Below are positions 5,995 through 11,678 of a stretch of 11,678 bases of DNA, piece after piece. Position 1 is the stretch's first letter. Each line of letters starts with the position of its first letter. A program made the position numbers and the translations under genes. The notes beneath the pieces are model-generated. The model ran no database searches. It was not told where the DNA came from and worked only from the letters and a program-made list of their open reading frames with translations. The stretch is taken from assembly GCA_009787075.1 (NCBI GenBank), contig WRGS01000200.1:1-11678 (forward strand), read 5' to 3'. The DNA comes from Paludibacter sp. (lineage in GTDB: Bacteria; Bacteroidota; Bacteroidia; Bacteroidales; Paludibacteraceae).

Positions 5995-6828
5995 ATGATG
6001 AAACTATCAATAATAACTATCAATTTTAACAACGCCAAAGGTTTGCAAAAAACCATCGAAAGTGTTGTTTGTCAAACTTTTACCGATTTTGAATATATTG
6101 TTATTGACGGCGGAAGTACAGATGGCAGCGTGGATATTATTAAGCAATATTCCGATAAAATCGCTTATTGGATAAGCGAACAGGATAATGGAATTTATAA
6201 TGCGATGAATAAAGGAATTTGGCAGGCAAAAGGAGAATATTTGAACTTTATGAATAGCGGCGATATGCTATATTCGCCAACTGTACTGACCGAAGTTTTT
6301 GAAAAATATAATTTTACCGAAAGCGTAATTACAGGCAACAGAATTGAGGTTTTATGGAACAAAACCAAACGTGTCGGCAATGGCATTACCGCTTTGCGTA
6401 ATGGAAAAATTTCGTTGTTTGGTTTGTTAGATGATACAATACATCATCAGTGTTCGTTTATTAAACATAATATGTTTGAAAAATATGGTTTGTATAACGA
6501 AAATTACGCAATAGTAAGCGATTGGATATTTTTCTTACAAATTATAGGCATTTATGGTGAAAAGATTAATTATATAAAAGATATTATTGCCATTTTTAAT
6601 TATGATGGGATAAGCAATAGAGAAGAAGAAAAACTAAACGCAGAACGCATGCGAGCCATTAATGAATTTGTACCAAAACCAATTTTGAACGACTATGAAA
6701 GTTATCAATCGCTTAAAAAAAGAATAAAATATATTTTCAAATATAAATTTACGCTTTATTTAGCGAAATTTGTAAATAAAACAATAAGAATGCCCAAGAA
6801 ACCTTTTAAGGTTTTAAAGAAAAAATAA
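5995..6828 (+). CDS. GT2 family glycosyltransferase (WcaA/WcaE-like)
   Basis: A 277-residue GT2 glycosyltransferase of the group often annotated as colanic-acid or PGL/p-HBAD-type transferases. Motifs: MKLSIITINFNNAKGLQKTI at the N-terminus, VIDGGSTDGS (36-45) for nucleotide binding, ISEQDNGIYNAMNKGI (60-75), a hallmark of this subgroup, and NSGD (87-90), which stands in the DxD position and is normal here. A later SDWIFFLQI segment corresponds to the catalytic-base region. The C-terminus is strongly basic (KKPFKVLKKK), suggesting contact with acidic membrane lipids. Two ATG codons are in tandem (5995 and 5998); the second gives the usual MKLSIIT start. It begins 11 bases after the ATPase stop and is probably read from the ATPase promoter. 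Its first 25 codons have a damaged copy before the ATPase. Confidence 0.9.
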   Translation: MMKLSIITINFNNAKGLQKTIESVVCQTFTDFEYIVIDGGSTDGSVDIIKQYSDKIAYWISEQDNGIYNAMNKGIWQAKGEYLNFMNSGDMLYSPTVLTEVFEKYNFTESVITGNRIEVLWNKTKRVGNGITALRNGKISLFGLLDDTIHHQCSFIKHNMFEKYGLYNENYAIVSDWIFFLQIIGIYGEKINYIKDIIAIFNYDGISNREEEKLNAERMRAINEFVPKPILNDYESYQSLKKRIKYIFKYKFTLYLAKFVNKTIRMPKKPFKVLKKK

Positions 6829-6865
6829 AATAAAATGCAACGACAAATAAACAATTAATAAAATT

Positions 6866-7855
6866 ATGATGCGTCTTTCAATTATTCTTCCATTTTACAA
6901 TGTAGAAAAATACATCAGCGAATGCCTCAACAGTATTTATGCGCAGGATATTCCAGAAACCGAATATGAAGTAATTTGCATTAACGACTGCTCGCCCGAT
7001 AATTCGCGCGAAATTGTTTTGCAATATCAACAGAAACACGAAAATTTGATATTGATAGAACATACCGAAAATAAACGTGTGGGCGAAGCGCGAAATACAG
7101 GTTTGCGTGCAGCACGCGGAAAATATATATGGTTTATTGATTCTGACGATTACATTGCTGAAAACTGCCTGAAAAAACTTATTACCACAATGGAAAAAAA
7201 TAATTTAGACCTTGTGTTTTTTAATTTTTTAGAATTTTGGGAAAAAGAAAGTTTCCACAGAAGCGAGATATGCAATTTTACTACCGAAATTTGCGAGGGA
7301 AAAGAAGTTTTCAAAGATAAAGATTGCTGGTGGAGCATAACAGGTTACAGTTGGCGCAAAATAATGCGGCGCAGCCTGTATTTTGAAAATGAAATGTTTT
7401 TTTATCCTTATTTTTGGCTTGAGGACGTTTCTATAGGTGCACGTTGTTTTGTTGAAACGAAAAAAATTAAATATTTACCAGAAGATTTGTATTTTTACAG
7501 ACGCCATTCGGAATCTATTATGGCATCGAAAAACCGATGGGAACACACCACAGGCACAATAAAATACGCAGTTGAATTTTATAAAATTTATCAAGGCAGC
7601 AATGATGATTTTGTAAAGGAATTTTTCAAAGCCCACACAAAGTATTATATTGATTTGTCTGCAAAAAAAATATTGCATCTCAACAGTAAAGACAGAGATT
7701 TATTTTACAATAAACTGAAATTAATAACCGATTTGCAATTAGTTTTTCCTGTAATCAGCAAAAAATCCGAAATGCTTTTGAAACATAAAATCATTGCAAC
7801 TTGCCTGCATCCGCTTTATAAGTCCGCTAAATTTGTACAAAAAATGCTAAAATAA
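6866..7855 (+). CDS. GT2 family glycosyltransferase (EpsH/EpsJ-like)
   Basis: A 329-residue GT2 glycosyltransferase with a complete set of motifs: SIILPFYNVEKYISECLNSI (5-24), INDCSPDNS (39-47) for the nucleotide base, GEARNTGLRAARGKYI (73-88), IDSDD (91-95) as the metal-binding DxD, and WLEDV (184-188) as the probable catalytic-base loop, followed by LYFYRRHSESIM. The length and order are typical of capsule and exopolysaccharide transferases of the EpsH/EpsJ type. There is no membrane span; the last 30 residues are basic and amphipathic. The gene follows the previous GT2 by 37 bases with no promoter between, so the two are likely co-transcribed. As with its neighbour, the start is a doubled ATG (6866/6869). 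The sugar and acceptor are not predictable; one of the GT2 enzymes in this locus presumably uses UDP-galactofuranose made by Glf. Confidence 0.9.
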   Translation: MMRLSIILPFYNVEKYISECLNSIYAQDIPETEYEVICINDCSPDNSREIVLQYQQKHENLILIEHTENKRVGEARNTGLRAARGKYIWFIDSDDYIAENCLKKLITTMEKNNLDLVFFNFLEFWEKESFHRSEICNFTTEICEGKEVFKDKDCWWSITGYSWRKIMRRSLYFENEMFFYPYFWLEDVSIGARCFVETKKIKYLPEDLYFYRRHSESIMASKNRWEHTTGTIKYAVEFYKIYQGSNDDFVKEFFKAHTKYYIDLSAKKILHLNSKDRDLFYNKLKLITDLQLVFPVISKKSEMLLKHKIIATCLHPLYKSAKFVQKMLK

Positions 7856-7859
7856 ACTT

Positions 7860-7891
7860 GTTGCAATTTAAAAAATAAAATATTATCTTTG
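7860..7891 (+). promoter_or_regulatory. Bacteroidota-type promoter upstream of glf
   Basis: GTTG (7860-7863), 20 bases, then TATCTTTG (7884-7891) followed by C. This fits the consensus except for one base of the -33 element and one extra base of spacing. It begins directly after the GT2 stop at 7855 and would transcribe glf with a leader of about 240 bases. Confidence 0.55.
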
Positions 7892-7892
7892 C

Positions 7893-7923
7893 ATCAATAT
7901 TTTTCGTATGAAAAAATATTGAT
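7893..7923 (+). repeat. Perfect 12-bp hairpin at the glf transcript start
   Basis: ATCAATATTTTT (7893-7904) and AAAAATATTGAT (7912-7923) are exact reverse complements around the 7-base loop CGTATGA. The left arm begins two bases after the -7 element. The layout matches the hairpin of the ATPase leader, though the sequence is unrelated. It could instead act as a terminator for the upstream GT2 transcript, since a T-run lies in the left arm. Confidence 0.55.
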
Positions 7924-8133
7924 ATTTGCATAAAAAATATACGAATAAAATTTATTGATAAATAAAATTGAAATTTTTGTCAAATATTTTTTAAAATAAT
8001 AGATATTATATTCAATCAGATGATATGTGTTTGAAAATCAATAATATTTTAATTTGTATAAACTCTATTTATATACTGCCAAAGATGCTAAAAGTTTAAT
8101 AAATCAGTGTTTGCGGTAATAACAACAAATAAA

Positions 8134-9225
8134 ATGCAAAAAACATACGATTATTTAATTGTCGGCTCTGGATTGTTTGGGGCTGTTTTTGCTCATAAGG
8201 CAAGGCAAAAGGGCAAAAAGTGCCTTGTTATCGACAGGCGCAAACATTTGGGCGGGAATATTTATTGCGAAAAAATAGCGGATATTAACGTTCACAAATA
8301 CGGTGCACATATTTTCCATACTTCCAATCGGCAAGTGTGGGAATTTGTCAATAAATTTGTTGAGTTCAACCGTTACACAAATTCGCCTGTTGCCAATTAC
8401 AAGGGAAAACTTTACAATTTGCCTTTCAATATGAATACTTTTTACGCGCTTTGGGGAGTTTGCACCCCAGCCGAAGCGCAGGCAAAAATAGAACAGCAAC
8501 GAAAAGAAGCAGGAATTATTAATCCGCAAAACCTTGAAGAACAAGCAATTTCGTTAGTTGGGAAAGATATTTTCGAGATTTTGATAAAAAATTATACAGA
8601 AAAACAATGGGGAAGGAAATGCAAAGATTTGCCCGCTTTTATCATCAAACGTCTGCCTGTGCGTTTCACTTTCAATAATAATTATTTCAACGATTTGTAT
8701 CAGGGAATTCCCATAGGCGGTTATAATATATTGATTGATAAATTATTAGAAAACATTGAAACAAAAACGAACGCTGATTTTTTTGCAAACAGGAATTATT
8801 TTGAAAATATTGCAAAAGAAATTGTTTTTACAGGTAAAATAGACGAATTTTTTGATTATCAATTTGGTAAACTTGAATACCGCACTGTACATTTTGAAAC
8901 TGAAACTCTTGATTGTGAGAACTTTCAAGGCAATGCCGTTGTGAATTATACCGACAGCGCAACGCCTTTTACACGGATTATTGAACACAAGCATTTTGAG
9001 TTTGGCGTTCAACCAAAAACTGTAATTTCGCGCGAATATTCATCGGAATACACTGAGGCGAGCGAGCCGTTTTATCCTGTAAATGACGAGCGGAATAATT
9101 TGTTGTATGCTAAATATCAACAACTTGCACAGAATGAAAAAAATATAATTTTTGGCGGACGTTTGGCAGAATACAAATATTATGATATGGATAAAATTAT
9201 TGAACAGGCTCTGAAAATCTGTTGA
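8134..9225 (+). CDS. glf: UDP-galactopyranose mutase
   Basis: A 363-residue flavoenzyme that interconverts UDP-galactopyranose and UDP-galactofuranose, supplying Galf for the surface glycan; it acts in the cytoplasm with reduced FAD. The N-terminus YDYLIVGSGLFGAVFA (5-20) is the FAD Rossmann motif; VIDRRKHLGGN (32-42) binds the FAD ribose; HKYGAHIFHTS (54-64) and YTEKQWGRK (154-162) are family signatures around the substrate site; PIGGYNILI and the late IIFGGRLAEYKYYDM (338-352) are the usual closing motifs for FAD. All are intact and the length is normal. I start at the ATG at 8134; a GTG nine codons earlier (8107) opens the frame but adds residues before the conserved start. It is the last gene of the polysaccharide locus and converges on lolA. 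Confidence 0.95.
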   Translation: MQKTYDYLIVGSGLFGAVFAHKARQKGKKCLVIDRRKHLGGNIYCEKIADINVHKYGAHIFHTSNRQVWEFVNKFVEFNRYTNSPVANYKGKLYNLPFNMNTFYALWGVCTPAEAQAKIEQQRKEAGIINPQNLEEQAISLVGKDIFEILIKNYTEKQWGRKCKDLPAFIIKRLPVRFTFNNNYFNDLYQGIPIGGYNILIDKLLENIETKTNADFFANRNYFENIAKEIVFTGKIDEFFDYQFGKLEYRTVHFETETLDCENFQGNAVVNYTDSATPFTRIIEHKHFEFGVQPKTVISREYSSEYTEASEPFYPVNDERNNLLYAKYQQLAQNEKNIIFGGRLAEYKYYDMDKIIEQALKIC

Positions 9226-9247
9226 ACTGTATTTTAATAACTAAATT

Positions 9248-9880
9248 CTATCGCAAATCATTAACCATTATGCCTTTGTGTTTTTTTACGTCAAAATTAA
9301 ATTCAGAATCGGCAATTGTGATTTTATTTTGATAGTTGGTTAAAGTAAGTGTAAGAGTATTTCCATTTTTTTCTATTTGCGTGATGGACAGTAAATTACC
9401 TGTTTTTTTGTCGATAGTTACTGTCATTTTTTGTAAATCCGATTTTTTGGTTTTCGGCTTCATTTCTATAACATAATTTGCTGAATTTGAATTGTTTGCA
9501 GCAAAATTAATATTAAAAGTGGCTCTGTAACTGTAAAAAACTGCCATCGGATTAGTTTCTGCAAGTTCTTCTGCGGTTGGTTCTGTGATTGTAACTTCTT
9601 CATTTTCAGGCGAATAAGCCCATTGCGTTTTGCCATTAAAATACACAGTCATCTCGTTCATATTCATAATGAACTTATTGGCTTTCATAGTAAAATTGCC
9701 TTTAACTGTTTGTCCGTTTTTAGCATTTTTTTCTTTAACAGTAAGCGTAAAATCGGTGCGAATTGCATTAACTTTTGCCTGTGAAATAAAATTATCAATA
9801 ATTTTTGTTGCATTCTGTGCATTCAACACACTGGAAATCAACAAAATAGAAACTGTAATTATAAAACTTGTTTTTTTCAT
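9248..9880 (-). CDS. lolA: LolA-like outer-membrane lipoprotein carrier
   Basis: A 210-residue periplasmic protein of the LolA family, which carries lipoproteins from the inner-membrane LolCDE complex to the outer membrane. An N-terminal signal peptide is clear: MKKTSF, a hydrophobic core IITVSILLISSVL, and a signal peptidase I site after NA at residue 21. No lipobox cysteine is present, so the protein should be soluble. The mature part fits the LolA beta-sheet pattern: an early helix (ATKIIDNFISQAK), then alternating strands, a QWAYSPENEEVTIT segment, and the long strands KMTVTIDKKTGNLLSITQIEKNGNTLTLTLTNYQ broken by turns. It starts 49 bases after the ftsK stop on the same strand, with no promoter in between, so the pair is probably an operon. 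Its stop lies only 22 bases from the end of glf, with no visible terminator. Confidence 0.85.
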   Translation of the reverse strand: MKKTSFIITVSILLISSVLNAQNATKIIDNFISQAKVNAIRTDFTLTVKEKNAKNGQTVKGNFTMKANKFIMNMNEMTVYFNGKTQWAYSPENEEVTITEPTAEELAETNPMAVFYSYRATFNINFAANNSNSANYVIEMKPKTKKSDLQKMTVTIDKKTGNLLSITQIEKNGNTLTLTLTNYQNKITIADSEFNFDVKKHKGIMVNDLR

Positions 9881-9929
9881 TATTATAAAAATTAATAATT
9901 CAACGTTTAAAAATTATTTTTCATTTATT

Positions 9930-11678
9930 TTACGGCAATCTCCGCAATAATTGTTCCAAATGATAATCGTCCTGAATAAGTACGTCTCTGGGCTTGCTGC
10001 CTTGCGTTGCCCCGACAATTCCCGCAACTTCGAGTTGGTCCATCAGCCGCCCTGCGCGGTTATAACCAATAGAAAATTTTCTCTGTATAAGCGAAGTACT
10101 GCCTTGTTGACTTGCTACAATCAGCCGCGCCGCTTCTTCAAACATAGAATCGCGCTTGTTCAAATCTACTGCATCGGCATTAAGAGCATCGCCCTCGCCG
10201 CCAACATATTCGGGCAAATAAAACGCTGTCGGGTAACCTTGCTGACCATATATATAATGTACGATTTTTTCCACTTCTGGCGTATCTACAAAGGCGCACT
10301 GCACACGTGTAAGGTCATTTCCCTGCGAAAACAGCATATCGCCGCGCCCTACAAGTTGATTTGCACCGGGTGCATCAAGAATTGTCCGCGAATCCATCAT
10401 TGACGATACACGAAACGCCACGCGGGCAGGAAAATTCGCCTTAATAATTCCTGTAATAATATTTACAGACGGGCGTTGAGTGGCGATAATCATATGAATT
10501 CCAACCGCACGTGCCAACTGCGCAATTCGCGCTATCGGCATTTCAACTTCCTTGCCTGCGGTCATTATCAAATCTCCAAATTCATCAACAATTACCACAA
10601 TATAAGGCAGATAGCGATGTCCTTTTTCTGGATTCAACTGGCGGTTTACAAATTTTTCGTTATATTCTTTCAAATTCCGCGTATGCGCTTTTTTCAGCAA
10701 ATCGTAGCGGTCGTCCATTTCTTTGCAAAGCGAATTTAGCGTTTGCACAACTTTCGAAGTATCGGTAATGATTGCCTCCTCGCCATCGGGAAGTTTTGCC
10801 AAAAAGTGCCTTTCAATATCTGCGTAAATATTAAATTCTACTTTTTTGGGGTCAACTAAAACCAATTTTAATTCCGCAGGATGTTTTTTATATAAAAGAG
10901 AAGTTATAATTGCATTTAATCCAACGGATTTTCCCTGACCTGTTGCACCAGCAACGAGCAAATGCGGCATTTTGGTTAAATCGACCATAAACGGCTCATT
11001 GGTAATGGTTTTGCCGAAAACCACAGGCAAATCAAAAGAACTTTCCTGAAATTTTTTAGAAGCAATGACCGAATGCATCGACACAATTTGGGGCGCATTG
11101 TTCGGCACTTCAATTCCGATAGTTCCTTTTCCGGGAATCGGCGCAATGATGCGAATTCCCGTAGCCGCAAGCGACAACATAATATCGGATTCCAAATTGC
11201 GGATTTTTGAAATTCTCACGCCCGCTTTCGGCACAATTTCATAAAGAGTAATTGTTGGTCCGACTGTCGCTTTTATGCTTTCAATTTCCACTCCGTAATT
11301 TAGTAAAGTGGTGATAATCCGTTTTTTATTGGCGTTTTGCTCGTTCATATCAATGGCAACGCTGCTGTCGGAATCATAAATTTTCAACAAATCGAGCGTT
11401 GGATAATTGTAATGGGAAAGGTCGAGGGTGGGGTCGTATTTTCCGAGTTTTTCAAGATTGTAATTCGGGTCATGGTCTTCGCTGTCGTTGCCCTTATGAA
11501 CTTTATGATTATTAAATTTTACATTATCGTCATCGTTAATCAAATTATTTATTTCAAAACCAATATTGTCAATCTGTTCATTAATAATTTCAAAACCGTG
11601 ATTTTGCTCATTTTCTTCGCCTTGCCTGTTAATTATTTCAAATCCATTTTCATCGTCATCATCTTCATCTTCATCTTC
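9930..11678 (-). CDS. ftsK: FtsK/SpoIIIE DNA translocase, N-terminus beyond the window
   Basis: The C-terminal 582 residues of FtsK, the septal motor that pumps chromosome ends apart at division. The frame is open to the window edge, so the membrane domain and start are missing; the TTG at 11543 is not a real start. From the edge come an acidic run (EDEDEDDDDE) and a linker with three GFEI(I/N)N repeats. Next is the alpha part of the motor (TVGPTITLYEIVPKAGVRISKI). The RecA-like part has Walker A GATGQGKSV (10923-10949), Walker B IVVIVDEFGDLIM, and ATQRPSVNIITGIIKANFPARVAFRV. Last is the winged-helix gamma domain that reads KOPS-type sites (FEEAARLIVASQQGSTSLIQ, then RAGRLMDQLEVAGIVG). All motifs are intact. 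Only the linker is unusual. lolA follows in the same direction. Confidence 0.95.
   Translation of the reverse strand, partial: EDEDEDDDDENGFEIINRQGEENEQNHGFEIINEQIDNIGFEINNLINDDDNVKFNNHKVHKGNDSEDHDPNYNLEKLGKYDPTLDLSHYNYPTLDLLKIYDSDSSVAIDMNEQNANKKRIITTLLNYGVEIESIKATVGPTITLYEIVPKAGVRISKIRNLESDIMLSLAATGIRIIAPIPGKGTIGIEVPNNAPQIVSMHSVIASKKFQESSFDLPVVFGKTITNEPFMVDLTKMPHLLVAGATGQGKSVGLNAIITSLLYKKHPAELKLVLVDPKKVEFNIYADIERHFLAKLPDGEEAIITDTSKVVQTLNSLCKEMDDRYDLLKKAHTRNLKEYNEKFVNRQLNPEKGHRYLPYIVVIVDEFGDLIMTAGKEVEMPIARIAQLARAVGIHMIIATQRPSVNIITGIIKANFPARVAFRVSSMMDSRTILDAPGANQLVGRGDMLFSQGNDLTRVQCAFVDTPEVEKIVHYIYGQQGYPTAFYLPEYVGGEGDALNADAVDLNKRDSMFEEAARLIVASQQGSTSLIQRKFSIGYNRAGRLMDQLEVAGIVGATQGSKPRDVLIQDDYHLEQLLRRLP

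Larger units (their letters stand above)
7856..8133. other. Non-coding gap before glf with promoter and hairpins
   Basis: This 278-base stretch has no credible gene; short frames close within a few codons. It contains a Bacteroidota-type promoter (7860-7891), a 12-bp hairpin at the predicted start (7893-7923), and an overlapping 7-bp inverted repeat TTCGTAT (7903-7909) with ATACGAA (7939-7945). The remaining roughly 190 bases up to the ATG are very AT-rich with no further structure that I can support, and would form an unusually long leader. Confidence 0.5.

Noticed and set aside
7893..7945. Inverted repeats considered as an invertible promoter of a phase-variable polysaccharide locus
   Set aside because: The arms are 7 and 12 bp with loops of 7-29 bases, far less than the span of known Bacteroides invertible promoters, the promoter lies outside the arms, and no site-specific recombinase is in the window.
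8155..8544. 129-codon open frame on the - strand
   Set aside because: It is antisense to the conserved N-terminal half of glf, with no promoter or motif of its own.
9630..9950. 106-codon hydrophobic open frame on the + strand
   Set aside because: It is antisense to lolA and the lolA-ftsK gap; the hydrophobic look arises from the signal peptide and beta-strand codons read backwards.
9951..10403. 150-codon open frame on the + strand
   Set aside because: It lies wholly opposite the conserved ftsK motor domain and its translation is rich in Cys and His with no recognisable motifs, as expected of an antisense shadow.

Overview
The window looks like a piece of an AT-rich Bacteroidota chromosome, probably Bacteroidales-like. 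The evidence is promoter sequences of the Bacteroidota type (TTTG, about 19 bases, TAnnTTTG), A-rich translation starts without a Shine-Dalgarno sequence, and an ftsK-lolA gene pair typical of that phylum. No tRNA, rRNA, CRISPR array or transposase is visible.

Layout: the left end (1-202) is a control region with three tandem palindromes and a probable leftward promoter for a gene outside the window. A small XRE-type helix-turn-helix regulator follows (203-562). From 731 to 9225 there is a surface-polysaccharide locus on the + strand: a GT2 glycosyltransferase, a fucosyltransferase-like protein with an RGTD motif, a GT14 Core-2/I-branching-like transferase, a protein of unassigned family that is probably a glycosyltransferase, two more GT2 enzymes, and UDP-galactopyranose mutase (glf). 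The locus probably makes a repeat unit or branched glycan containing galactofuranose, with the GT2/GT14 enzymes adding sugars at the inner face of the membrane. No flippase, polymerase or initiating transferase lies in the window, so the locus continues to the left or is split.

A foreign-looking cassette interrupts the locus: an AAA ATPase with a DUF4143 domain (4775-5983), with its own near-perfect promoter and a perfect 13-bp hairpin at the predicted transcript start. It sits directly after a 60-base fragment of a GT2 gene whose 5' end is repeated at the start of the intact GT2 gene after the cassette.

To the right, on the - strand, lie housekeeping genes: lolA (9248-9880) and ftsK (9930 to the window end, N-terminus missing). 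They converge on glf, so 9226-9247 marks the right border of the polysaccharide locus.

The most unusual features are the GT2 remnant/ATPase cassette junction, the dyad-symmetry elements placed at the predicted start site of all four recognisable promoters, the palindrome array at the left end, and an A10 tract in the regulator gene. I did not find a clearly new multi-gene system.
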